Notes under the pieces: generated by a model
What the model was told of the DNA's origin: nothing
Seen by the model: only the letters and a program-made list of their open reading frames with translations
Database searches by the model: none
Part shown: piece after piece, positions 1-10,035 of the stretch
How positions within the stretch are numbered: position 1 is the stretch's first letter
How the letters are laid out: the number at the start of each line of letters is the position of its first letter
NCBI GenBank assembly: GCA_020736575.1
Contig: JAGPYM010000024.1
Coordinates: 547,400 to 611,399 of the forward strand
DNA: 64,000 nt
Direction: 5' to 3'
Source: Thelonectria olida
Lineage: Eukaryota; Ascomycota; Sordariomycetes; Hypocreales; Nectriaceae
Translations under genes and position numbers: made by a program

Positions 1-131
1 AGAGTCTCCGGGCTCATAACTGTCGCACTGAGCGTGCTTAAAGGGTTAAAGTGAATATGATGAGCAGCAGCAATTGTGTTGATTGATTGTTGTCTAAAGT
101 GCGGGGTACTCCAGCCCACAGATTTTATTTG

Positions 132-222
132 GGCAATTACTACGTGGGCATCACACTTTGCTACGCGGGCCTCAAGTTTACGTGGGCATCATATTTTGCG
201 TACTCTCATTGGCCCGAAAAAT
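132..222 (+). repeat. Left 91-bp terminal inverted repeat
   Basis: It begins GGCAATTACTACGTGGGC and matches the reverse complement of 803-893 with a single G/A difference. Confidence 0.9.
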
Positions 223-802
223 CCTCGACCCACGGGTACAAGCCCCACGAAGGCAGTGAAGCTTGTCCGCTAACAGCCAGCCAAACCCCTCAAAGATCAT
301 TTTCAGGTAGCAATGGGAGCCAGAAATATTACGGCGGCAGTAAATTTATTCTTCCCGGACGACCAATTCATGGCTTTTTGTCGCTATAACACTCGTTACA
401 GTCGTATTGCGTTTAAATCTAACCAGTTGCTTCTCTCATTCTCTAACTACAATGCAATCTCCCTCTCTACTTACTGAATGCAAGGCTTGTCGCACGACGC
501 GATTGTTTGGACGACTGAACGACGATCGGGAAGAAGATCCCCTGTAAATCGGGCAACGAAAGACTCTTGATTTTCTATCTAAAGGAGCGACAAAGGTCGG
601 TCTCTTATACTTATGTTCAATCTGCCGATACCATAGGCAGCAGGCTACTGCCTAATGCTAGTTGTGGTCGTTCACGCCCTCCGTGAACTTTTTCACGATG
701 ACCGTGATCCTTGCCCGATTTGTGAGCGAGCGACTTGATATTGACAGCCAACGAGAGGGGTACATTGGCAGAACTCGCAAAACACGGACCGCACTAACAG
801 AA

Positions 803-893
803 ATTTTTCGGGCCAATGAGAGTACGCAAAATATGATGCCCACGTAAACTTGAGGCCCGTGTAGCAAAGTGTGATGCCCACGTAGTAATTGCC
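803..893 (-). repeat. Right 91-bp terminal inverted repeat
   Basis: Inverted copy of 132-222. The 7-bp target duplication TTATTTG follows at 894-900. Confidence 0.9.
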
Positions 894-1065
894 TTATTTG
901 AAGCACACAGCTTGATTATTAAGTGCTGTTGTTTCCTGAGGCTCGTTATCATGCCTGGCCTGCGACACCTTGCAGCCGATTATAAGTCTAGTGGTAAAGC
1001 GCACTCCTCCGGAGAGTGTGCAGGTCCGGCTGGCCATCGTCTTCGGCGGCACGCTCGCATGTGAC

Positions 1066-2139
1066 ATGCTGGAGGACGCCATCATCGAGAACGTAGTTCC
1101 GATGCATCCAGAGAACATGAAGACCATCATCACAGACACAATATGTGGTGGCGGCGAGGACGGCAGATGCGAAGATATAGATCTTCTGACTGACCCCTCG
1201 AATTGCGGAGAATGCAAGAGAAAGGTGAGCACTTGACCCGCTGAACAACCCATTACAAACGATACTAAGCTCAGTTTTCTACAGTGCGCCAAGGGAGAGC
1301 AGTGCATTCATGGCATTTGCAGTATGCAATACTGCAATGGGATGCTCTTTGGCTCGGTGGCGGAACCCTGCAGCCCAGATTGCGGATGTACAAGCACACA
1401 GTGGGGAAGAGGAGTCTGCGTCAAGCAGGAATCGTGTACTGGACAAATATCGAACGAGTGCGAATCGCACGACGACTGTGGCTTCGGGGAAGTTTGTGGC
1501 ATGACGTCCGGCTGCGATGCCTTTGTCTGCCTCAACGGCAGCGCCTGTGTCGGGCAGGGCCCTTGGCTCATCCCGGACGAGTCCTCGTCCTCATCTTCTT
1601 CCCCCCCCTTCCTCATCCTTGTCCTCAACTTTTTCAGAGCCGTCGAAAGGTCGACGCTGCACACCCTCTTCAAGTCCGCCGTGACCACGAGCAAGAGTGC
1701 AACTAAAAGCGCAAGCAATCCCGCCGAAGCAACTCCTACCGCCAAGCCAGGAACCGTTGGTTGGGTGCTCGCTTTGCATAGTGAGGAGGAGTTCACCAAC
1801 TATTGGATTAACGACTGGTCGGACCTTGATATCTTCCTCAAAGTCAACGGAAGGAAGGCGGTGCGTACACGTTGCGTGACAGTCGAGGAGACAAGTTACG
1901 CTGCCGGACTGAAGGACTCTAGCCAGATCGACCCGCACGGCAACGCATTGGGATTTGAATCCACACCAGCGGAAGGGCCTAATGCTTGTTGCTTTGCATG
2001 GTACGGCGATGACGAGTGCTCCGAGGTCTCAAACACTGGACAGTTCTGTGGGAATGGTATGGCCACCTTCACTTTTCCAGTACGGTCTTGGAAGGTTTAT
2101 GGATGCAATGGATGGTGGACAGGCCCTCCCGAGAAGTGA
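1066..2139 (+). CDS. Cysteine-rich protein, unrecognised family, one intron
   Basis: Model: exons 1066-1224 and 1285-2139, about 337 aa. The 60-bp intron (GTGAGC...CTACAG, with a TACTAAGC branch-like site) joins two blocks in phase and restores a SNCGECKRKCAKGEQC cysteine pattern. The next 100 residues are rich in cysteine (CSPDCGC, CESHDDCGFGEVCG), then come a Ser-rich linker, a Thr/Ser/Lys stretch and a C-terminal block with more cysteines (ACCFAWYGDDEC, FCGNG). The reading frame is open upstream to about 940 but the first in-frame ATG is at 1066, and no signal peptide is visible. The TIR element ends at 893, so a first exon may have been displaced. A C8 tract near 1601 could hide an indel. 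Looks like a secreted cysteine-rich fungal protein; function unknown. Confidence 0.6.
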
Positions 2140-2460
2140 TTTCCTAACGCTCTAGGTGGCAAAGTCTAGCAACCAACGAACTTCAGTAGGCAGGAAATTA
2201 TTTATATATATCCTACAACTTATAATCCACTTCGCACGAAACATCTCCTTTGGCTATAAGGTACAAGCTCCTCGCCATGAACCACCGGCATTTTCTTGCC
2301 AGCTCGAGCTTCAGCGACTTAGACCCCCTTTGCGACGAGGCGCTCAGCTCGTCATGTGCAGATCTCGGATGTAGCGACGAACATCTTGTCGCGAAAGAAC
2401 CGCTCCAGGTCAAGCAACGATCGGCACACGATGGTGGCGATGTGGCTCGGCAGCGTGCGG
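2140..2460. other. Intergenic, no gene recognised
   Basis: AT-rich 3' flank of the cysteine-rich gene (a TTATTTATATATATCC run near 2198), followed by sequence that in one minus-strand frame may be the decayed end of the phosphorylase-domain gene. No other feature seen. Confidence 0.5.
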
Positions 2461-3103
2461 TCACCCCTTGACCACGATGCAGGGCACTTCGTCCCAGACC
2501 CCAGCGCCCTCCACCTCGAACGCAATCACGCCTGCTTCCCTCGAGAGCCTGTCCCGGTCCGCAGCCGACTTCATCACCGTATCTCCCGACGCGACAGCCC
2601 CCACATGTACCTCAAACTGACTACCATGTTCATATCTCTCCGTTGTCCGTATGTAATCCATACTTCTCGCGCAGACGCTGCAAGAACTCTCTTCGGATTT
2701 CTGCGCGCGATTTGCCCATGAAGCGCTGACGATAATGAACGTCGTCGTGGGCAATGAATTTAGATGTAAACCCCAGTATGCGACGTAAGCGGCATGACTG
2801 ATCCAAGAACCCATATACTGGCTGGTGATTCGAGTCCTTTGACCAACCTATTAAGATGTACTTGTATTTGAGGCCTGCCAGAATAGGTTCTCTTGTCGGT
2901 GATATGGGTCCCCGTCTCGCTTTCGGTTTCTGTTGGGAGCTGCCGTTTTTGTCTGGATTTGAAGCCATACTCGTTTCTGGAGGAACATCGGTCTGTGGAG
3001 TGGTGGCACTTGCGAGACGAGCAGAGACAGAAGCCTCACGAGGCCTGCTGCCTATGTAGGTCACCGAATCGTCGGAGTCGTCGCGTTCGTCGTGTGCCGA
3101 CAT
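2461..3103 (-). pseudogene. Broken gene ending in a PNP/UDP-phosphorylase-like domain
   Basis: Read on the minus strand, 3103-2630 is open for about 157 aa: an acidic/Ser-rich N-terminus, then a basic linker, then a segment around YKYILIGWSKDSNHQPVYGF. The frame stops at 2630. An overlapping frame (about 2700-2461) encodes VGAVASGDTVMKSAADRDRL and FEVEGAGVWDEVPCIVVKG, which match the C-terminal part of the nucleoside-phosphorylase-like domain found at the N-terminus of many fungal NLR proteins (the AAGLMD..PC.VIRG region). That frame also stops, and a third frame stays open to about 2352. Two frameshifts in one ancestral gene is the simplest reading. The N-terminal segment is not a phosphorylase and is unidentified. 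Confidence 0.5.
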
Positions 3104-3235
3104 AGGCACGATGAGAGATGCAAAGCTGGGGGGAGAGGTGAAAGGGTCAAGACGGTTTGGAGACCATGTATTTTAGAGCATCGCTGGGCCCCATATAGAT
3201 ATGGGGCTGGGCTGTTTGGCATTTGTCTTCGCGCT

Positions 3236-3276
3236 AAAAAAAAAAAAAAAAAAAAAAAAAAAGAGAGAGAGAGAGA
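3236..3276. repeat. Poly(A) tract followed by (GA)n
   Basis: A run of 27 A residues followed directly by a GA dinucleotide run. It lies between the broken phosphorylase gene and the LINE fragment. Its strand is wrong for it to be the tail of that minus-strand LINE. Confidence 0.9.
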
Positions 3277-3388
3277 TAGAAGAAGAAAGGAGGAAAGAAA
3301 GGAATAACAAAAATTGCAAAGGAAGAAAACGGCAAAGAATTGATCAGCGCGTGTGTTCTTGGATACAACAAGCGCCCTGATTTGAATT

Positions 3389-4740
3389 TCAATCAGCCAG
3401 CATGACTTTCCCTGCCCTACTTTCATATACAGTGCCGCTCTGGCATCTACAACGCCGTGCCCAGATTATTGCCTCTTCTCGTGAAAGACCGTTGTACATT
3501 GGTTTGATGTGCTGTTGCGGTATCGCTTTGTCGATTCCTTTCGTGTACTGGCCAGCCGAATTCTCGTTCAGCAGCCTGATCCATGCCTCTCGAGCCCGTT
3601 TCTTATCGCGGGGAAAAATCTGCGCGACACCGCCCATATTCGTCACTAGTCGATGTTCCTTCGCGGGTTGCTTCTGTTGCCAATTTGTGCGCCATCTCGT
3701 TACCGCGGACTCCCGCATGCGCTGGGACCCAGTGAAACTGTATCTCGTGGCCGCTACGCCCGATGGCTGCGACCGCTTGTAGTGTTTGTTCTATGATTGT
3801 CTGGTTGTCTTGCTGTCGGGGCGCTGCCAGTGTCCTCAGTGCATTCTGACAGTCTGAGTAGATGCCGAATATCTGATTTCGACGGGTCTCTACCAGCCAC
3901 TCCCTCGATGAGTTTGGCAGCTTGCATGATTGCTATCAGTTCAGCGCGATGGTTGTAAGTGGCTGGGCAATCGTTTGGCTAAACAGCGGCCGTCCGTTTG
4001 CAAAGGTTGCTCCTATTCCTGACAGGCCATTTCCTTGTCGATGCATCGGTAAGATCGCCGATGTTGATGCTCCAGGACCTGGTGCATCAGCCAACGCCTC
4101 TTCTCGTGATCCAATTGTGACCTCTGCTCCTGATACACATGGTGGGATACAAAAGGGTCTGACTGTTTCCAGCTTGCTGAGGTCCATACGTTGGAACTCC
4201 TTGGCTATACGGTGGAGCGGCGACGGAAATCGCTCGCTGTTTTGCACCGCTGCTCTCCGGAGTGTCCAAAACGGTAGCTGTTGATCCAAAATCGTCGCCG
4301 CTGTTCATAGAGCCTCAGCTCGGTCGGTTCGACTTGCGCCTCCACTTCAGCGATCGCCCCTGCTACCGTCCGGAAGGCTTCTACCACCGCGCGGGCCCCA
4401 ATCGCTTGTGCTTGCTGCGGTTTGTTTATATGTCTGCTTTGAAGGAAGGGTGACCAGATCTGGTGACCCATAGTCTAGCACCGGTGTCACTGTTGCCTTG
4501 TACAACTGTCGCGCCGTTTCTGGTCGGAGACCTTCAAGCCTGTTGAGTGCAAGTGCCGCAGTCTTGGCTTTGGTTGTGACGCGAGCAATGCGTTCGTCTC
4601 ACCGCAGTCTTGCGTCTAGCACCATTCCCAATAGCTTGACTGACTCTGACGGGGAGACGTGCTCTCCTTTGACCACTACTACGGAGGCCTATAGGGCACA
4701 CTGTTGCAAAACTCCCTGTCAGCTGTCTTTAGTGCCCATC
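3389..4740 (-). mobile_element. Tad-type LINE fragment (RT C-terminus, RNase H, tail)
   Basis: On the minus strand, read from 4740 downwards, three frames together give the end of a non-LTR retrotransposon ORF2. First comes the reverse-transcriptase thumb/connection (SVKLLGMVLDARLR, TAALALNRLEGLRPETARQL, ATVTPVLDYGSPDLV, then a block with AQAIGARAVVEAFRT). Then comes an RNase H domain (YNHRAELIAIMQAAKLIEG, IYSDCQNALRTLA, HEIQFHWVPAHAGVRGNEMA) and the post-RNase-H segment near 3400-3600. At least two frameshifts and a TGA separate the pieces. It is truncated at its 5' end and lacks the final zinc knuckle. A dead copy; the family assignment is from motif recognition. Confidence 0.8.
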
Positions 4741-4784
4741 CCCCACTATTAGGCCAGAAATGACCCCACACCTTACTAATCCAG

Positions 4785-4793
4785 ATACTTAAG
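4785..4793. repeat. Left 9-bp target-site duplication of MULE-1
   Basis: ATACTTAAG directly before the TIR, repeated at 7745-7753 directly after the other TIR. Nine base pairs is the standard Mutator-superfamily duplication. Confidence 0.93.
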
Positions 4794-4899
4794 GGGCGCC
4801 AATAGGTGCGCACCCGGGTGCGCACGTAAGTGTCACGTGTTGCGCACCCGGTGCGTCTGTAAGGAAGTTATGTAAGCCCAACATCCTTGTATGCCAGCC
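4794..4899 (+). repeat. MULE-1 left TIR (106 bp)
   Basis: It begins GGGCGCCAATAGG and then has the palindrome GTGCGCACCCGGGTGCGCAC at 4806-4825. It matches the reverse complement of 7639-7744. Confidence 0.93.
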
Positions 4900-4998
4900 G
4901 GCCGCAAGTTTTGCCCGAATTATTTCTAATCTCGAGATGACGAACTACTATGCAGATTCTTTAATTGGAATATAAGCAATGTGTACATCAACAATAAT

Positions 4999-7551
4999 CT
5001 AAGCAGTAACTACGATGCAGTCTTCAGCCTGGTTATCGTTCGAGTATAGAGCTTGTTGGTCGATCATGTCCTGCTCAACGCTCTTCCAAATCTCCTTCAT
5101 GCCTCTTCGCCTGTTCGCCAGAGGGTTGCCGCCCATCTCCTGGGCGACTTGCCTCTCCACACGTTCATCTTCTGCCTTGGTCCAGTCCAAGTACGCCATC
5201 ATCTCCTCCTTAGTCCACTCCCGGCCAGGTCTCGTTGATGTGCATCGCTCACCCATCTGCTTATAATCCAAACACCAGCTGTAACTTGTCTTATTATAGC
5301 GTTGGGGGAGGCCCATTGCCTTTCGATATTGCTGGTTAGTCTTCAAGCTACCTCGAGGCAGCTTGTTATACCATGCCGTCCGTGCTGCAACATATCGATG
5401 ATATATAGCACAAGGGTCATCATAGCGTATGTCTGGTTCAGGCGATGGCACCGATGGCGGCACATCTGATGATGGGGGTATATCTGCCGATGAGGATGGC
5501 AGTGTTATTACATCTGGCGGAGACGGTATCATCTCTTGATCAGGTAGTGCCGCTAGCGGCGCTACCTCCTGCTGCGGCAAAATTGAGGATAAGGATGGAT
5601 CGGGGACTGGCAGTGGAGCTGAAATTGGTGTAGTCGCTGACGGCAGCGTATTTGGAGGTGCTGTAGAGGTTGAGGAAGATATAAGATGCGCATATCGCAA
5701 TGGGCATGCCTTTGAGCTCATCGTGTGGCCTTGTGTATGACATCTTGAGCATGTGGGGTTAGCTCTCGTCTGTATCTGTGATGCTTGCTCGACGATCTCA
5801 AATGCACATGGCTCGCGCTGAGTGCCAGTCTTCGGCAATGTTGACCTAGCTGCCACCTGATCGAATTGACGGCGGGGCTCTATGAGCAATTGAGGGTTTC
5901 CTTCTCGTTGAAGATGCCAATGCGTATGGAAGTGGTGTAGCTGAAGCGGCTGCTCTTGTCGTAGAAGAGGCTCGATTGTGTGAGCGCAAGGGAGCCCAAG
6001 CGTTGCTGAGAAGACTCCTGTGCAGGCAGGGAGCCTGTCCTGTTGGAGCCGCTTCCTCTGCGCCTCAACCTTCCGCAATGCCTCGTGAGATACCCAGCCT
6101 CGTACGATGCTGTATAGACTCCCTGAGAGTTCTATGGGCGTCCGGATTTGCTGCTTCGCTTGGTTTGCTCGGAGCTCAGCTACTTGGTTAAGTATCGCCA
6201 GCTTGATAGCCCTCCAGGCCTCAAAGAGATCCAGCTGGGAAGTATCAAGGTACATTTTGATGAGCTGATGAATACCCTCGCCTCGAGACGTCACCACATT
6301 CTCAAAGTGAAGATACTGATCAACCCAAGCTTTGACGAGCTTCGTTTTGTAGAGGTCAAGCCATGTTTCGATGATGTAGGCGACCTCCCGGGCGTGGGCC
6401 GAAGCATAGCGCTCTTTGAGCTGTTGAATCCTGTCTTCAAATGTCTCCTCGTTTGCCGATGCCACGAGCTCATGCCATTTCCCGTAAAAGTCCTTCCACT
6501 CTTGGTGGCCTTGAGGCTCTTGAGCCGCATCGTTATGGCGCATAAAGCTTGGCTGGCAGTAACGCAGGACTGCCTTGTTGGCATGCCAAAGGCATAGAAG
6601 CGATACTGCAGTCGGGAAGCAATGAGATACCGCATTCATGCAGGCGAGACAGCGGTCTGTAAGGATCACAGATGGCAGCCTTGCGCTACAGGCTTCGTAC
6701 ATTGAACGTAGCCGATCTAACGCCCAGATGTAGTCCTTCTCCTCCTCGCCGCTGAGGAAGGCGAAGGCAATGCAGAATGAGCGTTGACAGGCGTCAACAC
6801 CGACGATATCGAGAAGAGGCATCTTATACTTGTTTGTCTTGTATGTGCAGTCCAATATAAGTATATCCGGGTATGACTTGAGGTATGCTAGCGACTCTGG
6901 GTGGGCAAACAACACAGCTGTAACCCGACCATCCTCATCAAAGCGTATTCGACTCCAGAAACCCTCTGCCTCAAGCTCATTAGCAAGAGCTTGTATTGTG
7001 CTTTGACCCTTTTGCTGGTCTCGTTTGCCTTGTGCAATGCAGTTGTAGATGTCTTGCTGCGTAGCAAGAGACTCTGTGTTCTGACGTAGGTAGGATCTAA
7101 TCTCTTTCGGTGCTACTCCAGCGTTCGCAAGGTTGTTGATAGTTGACCTATCTGCATGGGATAGTTGACGATGGACTGGATGTGCAGACATGTTTGTGCT
7201 TGGCTCGTGGTTGTGATGGGCAAACTCGCTGCCAGGACGGTGCGTAAGGCGCCATGTTGCCTTATCCAAGGCCTCCTTTGCAAGGACTGAGAATTGACAC
7301 CCTGTACGCCGTGTTGTAGTTGACCGTTGCCGTGCATCCGAGGATTTGGGAGGTGCTCCTCCACGGTCACAGCTGAAGAAAACAATTCGTCTGCCGCTCC
7401 GTGTTTTCTTCGACTTCCCAGTGACAAACGCATAGCCCCTGGGAGCTGCCCATGCATTGATCGCAGCGTGTAGGGCTTCCCGAGAGCCATACTCGCGTTC
7501 GGGAGGCAGACAGTCGTCAGAAAATTGACGAGTAGCTGTAACTGGATTCAT
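4999..7551 (-). CDS. MULE-1 transposase (Mutator-like, FAR1/SWIM type), 850 aa
   Basis: A DDE transposase that would cut and join the MULE-1 ends in the nucleus. In order: a FAR1/GCM1-like zinc-binding N-terminus ending in HHNHEP; the MULE catalytic core with D (ILILDCTYKTNKYKMPLLD), D (VILTDRCLACMNAV) and E (VVTSRGEGIHQLI); a SWIM-type LPCAHT motif; a CCHC knuckle (CSRCHTQGHTMSSKAC); a Ser/Pro-rich linker; and a C-terminal domain with WCLDYKQMGERC. The frame is open upstream to 7647, inside the TIR, but the ATG at 7551 is preferred because the MULE-2 homologue starts at the equivalent position. No internal stop, so potentially active. About 60 bp of untranslated sequence lies between the stop codon and the inner side of the TIR region. 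Confidence 0.92.
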   Translation of the reverse strand: MNPVTATRQFSDDCLPPEREYGSREALHAAINAWAAPRGYAFVTGKSKKTRSGRRIVFFSCDRGGAPPKSSDARQRSTTTRRTGCQFSVLAKEALDKATWRLTHRPGSEFAHHNHEPSTNMSAHPVHRQLSHADRSTINNLANAGVAPKEIRSYLRQNTESLATQQDIYNCIAQGKRDQQKGQSTIQALANELEAEGFWSRIRFDEDGRVTAVLFAHPESLAYLKSYPDILILDCTYKTNKYKMPLLDIVGVDACQRSFCIAFAFLSGEEEKDYIWALDRLRSMYEACSARLPSVILTDRCLACMNAVSHCFPTAVSLLCLWHANKAVLRYCQPSFMRHNDAAQEPQGHQEWKDFYGKWHELVASANEETFEDRIQQLKERYASAHAREVAYIIETWLDLYKTKLVKAWVDQYLHFENVVTSRGEGIHQLIKMYLDTSQLDLFEAWRAIKLAILNQVAELRANQAKQQIRTPIELSGSLYSIVRGWVSHEALRKVEAQRKRLQQDRLPACTGVFSATLGLPCAHTIEPLLRQEQPLQLHHFHTHWHLQREGNPQLLIEPRRQFDQVAARSTLPKTGTQREPCAFEIVEQASQIQTRANPTCSRCHTQGHTMSSKACPLRYAHLISSSTSTAPPNTLPSATTPISAPLPVPDPSLSSILPQQEVAPLAALPDQEMIPSPPDVITLPSSSADIPPSSDVPPSVPSPEPDIRYDDPCAIYHRYVAARTAWYNKLPRGSLKTNQQYRKAMGLPQRYNKTSYSWCLDYKQMGERCTSTRPGREWTKEEMMAYLDWTKAEDERVERQVAQEMGGNPLANRRRGMKEIWKSVEQDMIDQQALYSNDNQAEDCIVVTA

Positions 7552-7638
7552 TCTGGGAGAGACAATTTGAGAAGATCGTTGCGCGGCGAAGTGAGGCTCT
7601 TCATCAACGGAAAAGGGGTAGCTACAAGCGATGCGCCT

Positions 7639-7744
7639 GGCTGGCATACAAGGATGTTGGGCTTACATAACTTCCTTACAGACGCACCGGGTGCGCAACA
7701 CGTGACACTTACGTGCGCACCCGGGTGCGCACCTATTGGCGCCC
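7639..7744 (-). repeat. MULE-1 right TIR (106 bp)
   Basis: Inverted copy of 4794-4899; followed by the second ATACTTAAG copy at 7745-7753. Confidence 0.93.
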
Positions 7745-7753
7745 ATACTTAAG

Positions 7754-8328
7754 CGCAAGTAGTCAGCATGTACTGCGGACCAGCTGCGGGCCCGCGCGAT
7801 TCGTATCCGTCCAGCCCAACCAACCTGCTGTTTGTATGTTGCGAAGTAGCAACGTGCCCCGGTGATGTTGCAGAACCTCGATCTACACAATACGGTCCCA
7901 GCTATTTAGTTCTTTCCAAGCAATCATTAGCGAACTATAAGGTATTGTAATCAACCTGATTTTCATTTGCTATGGTTGTAAGTCGAAATGGCCGCTGTGC
8001 CGGAGGTAAACTACTTATCCAGCCTTCAAAGTTGCCTCAACCTCCAAACTTGACGGCGCTGTGGACGTATATATGCCAGCGTCCCCTTCACAATAGCCTC
8101 AAATTCTCATTCAGAGACTCAAATTGCGATCCCCATTTGAGAAACTGGCATTTTCTTGCTCAAGGATTCTTCACACCGGGTGTCAACCATCTATGTGTGA
8201 GCACAGAGCTTGGTAAGCCAGCAGCGGCTCAGCGCAGTGTTCCCGAGTCGGGTCAGCAGAGGACTAGCGTGGCGATCTCACGCTCAAGAGAGTCTAGTGA
8301 TCATCATTCACCGTAGCAAAGGGCAACA
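7754..8328. other. Intergenic, no gene recognised
   Basis: Between MULE-1 and the zinc-finger gene. A 114-codon open frame (7972-8316, +) shows no recognisable motif and is probably chance or 5' untranslated sequence. Confidence 0.5.
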
Positions 8329-9893
8329 ATGTTATGTTTTGTAAACATTAAAATCTCGTTCCCAACGTCAATTTGGTTCATTCTTTGCTTCTCTTGGCTC
8401 AAGGTCTCTCCTTAAACAGAATGGAACTCCCAGACATCCCCCTGAGTATGTCTACTGCGTCAAGGCCGGGAAGAAACATCATGATCTCTTTACCACGATA
8501 TACGCTGGCGAAAACTATTGTGGCCGTTGCGGTTTATCCAACCCTTTTCAATCCCAAGGTCGGGCCAGGTCTAGAACTCCAGCCCTTCCAGGCCCCTATG
8601 ATGAGGTGGTTGAGGTGGAAGACTCTCCGCCACAGCCAGTCAGTCCAGCAAGTCAGCTTATGCGTGACAGACCAAAACCAGTATCGTCTTCCGGTATTGG
8701 GTACGCGCAACTACTGCCCAACACAGTGCCTGTCTCTAATGGAGTGACTGCGAATACACGGGCACGCCTATATCCCTCCAAGCCGGCAAGCGATACTCCC
8801 TATCCGCAATTCATGGCGATCGCATCAGCGGCCAGTCAGGCCATTCAGAACACGAAAGGCAGCACCAGAAAGCCTAAGAGGCAGCGCACTGGTTACCAAT
8901 GGGTCCACATCAGTCTCCTGCTCGTGAGCTTGGAGACCAGGTTCTTCAACGGCCTTGCGATAGAGGTCCCAGAGACGGTGCTGCCTCTAAAGGATACAGT
9001 GATCAAGTTTAGCTCGGCCGATCTCCTTACCTGGCCTTCATTCACTCAGGTCTTATTTGAGCACCTGCGTCCACTCCCAAGCACCATCGATCCAACCAAC
9101 AAAGAGCTTTGGAATCTTTCTTACGCTTCGTCCTTTTCTGGCAAGAAAATCGTCACCGTTCCCAACACCGATAAGTACACGACGCCGTCAAGCATGCTCG
9201 CTTCTGGACACTTTTCGAACAACCAATCAGGGCAGGTAAAGGTGCTCGTTGTCCTGACATCGACCGATGTGGTTGACAAGCAGGAGCCAATCACCCCGCT
9301 AAGGCCAGACGAATACTTAACGGCTGTCAGGAAAGACAAAAAAAGGAAGGTCAAACAGGAGGACTCAAGCCCAGAGCCGAAGAAGCGTATCAAGCAAGAG
9401 AGGCAGATCAAGAAAGAGAAGGGTGCGAAGAATGGGAGACAAGCCAAGCAGGAAAACGCAGTTCCAGCTTCCTCCTACTCGAACCCGGCGGTCGATGAGG
9501 GTAGCACAATCATCGACAACATTGTTGTGAAGGTGGATGCAGCAGATCTGAGCGATCTGGAGGATCCCGTTGACGATCTAGTTTTCGACAGCGTCTCCGA
9601 CGAGGAAGGGGATGAGCGTGAGGCAGACCAAGGGCACGAGATCGAACGTGGGAATGACGCAAGGCTTTTAACAGAGTTCGTAAGAATCCCGGCCAAATTT
9701 TCACCCAGCGAAATACTGGCCTCAGCAGATAAACCTGCAGTCGGCAGTCACACCAGAATGTATCGAACAAGCTCCAACACAACAAGTTGAGGATAATGCC
9801 GGCGAAGGAATCCCCCCGGCCCACTCAACACGTTTTAGAGGCACGAAGATCCCCATGACCTTTGCCTCTCGACCTAGAAAGAGGAGAGATTGA
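8329..9893 (+). CDS. Hypothetical zinc-finger/NLS protein, three exons
   Basis: Proposed exons are 8329-8340, 8420-9679 and 9741-9893 (474 aa). Intron 2 (GTAAGA...CTGCAG, 61 bp) is well supported: without it the frame ends at 9790, with it the reading passes in phase into a tail ending RPRKRRD. Intron 1 and the tiny first exon are less sure; the long frame is open before 8450 with no ATG until 8606, and a CTTAAACAG acceptor precedes 8420. Features: an N-terminal cysteine pair (ENYCGRCG) after YVYCVKAGKKHHDLF, a central globular region with no family I recognise, a Lys-rich bipartite-like nuclear signal (KRKVKQEDSSPEPKKRIKQE), and an acidic stretch. Probably nuclear; function unknown. Confidence 0.6.
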
Positions 9894-10035
9894 CTACTCA
9901 AGCTCCCCATCAGATGTGCCAGCGTCCTCCTCGTCATCACTTATTCCCTCAATGTCATTTCCATTTTCGTCTTCAACGCCAAGTTCAACAAGCGGCTGTT
10001 CTGCTGGTTCCATATCTGCAAGCTCCTCTTGCTGG

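Larger units (their letters stand above)
132..893. mobile_element. 762-bp non-autonomous TIR element (MITE-like)
   Basis: A complete element is bounded by 91-bp terminal inverted repeats (132-222 and 803-893) that differ at one position. It is flanked by a perfect 7-bp direct repeat, TTATTTG, at 125-131 and 894-900. Each TIR carries three spaced copies of a TACGTGGGCATCA-like motif, a plausible array of transposase-binding sites. The interior (223-802) has no convincing coding region, so it would depend on a transposase encoded elsewhere. A 7-bp duplication does not fit hAT (8 bp) or Mutator (usually 9 bp) and is nearer P-type or Dada-type elements; the superfamily is unassigned. Boundaries are read directly and are firm; the mechanism is inferred. 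Confidence 0.88.
4794..7744 (-). mobile_element. MULE-1, complete Mutator-like element (2,951 bp)
   Basis: Perfectly bounded: 106-bp TIRs (4794-4899, 7639-7744) and a 9-bp target duplication ATACTTAAG on both sides. A single long transposase gene fills most of the interior on the minus strand. The TIRs appear identical along their length, which suggests a recent insertion. It landed just beyond the 5'-truncated end of the LINE fragment. Each TIR holds a perfect 20-bp palindrome (4806-4825 on the left). Confidence 0.95.

Noticed and set aside
3236..3262. Poly(A) run as the tail of the adjacent LINE
   Set aside because: The LINE lies on the minus strand, so its tail would appear as poly(T) on the plus strand.
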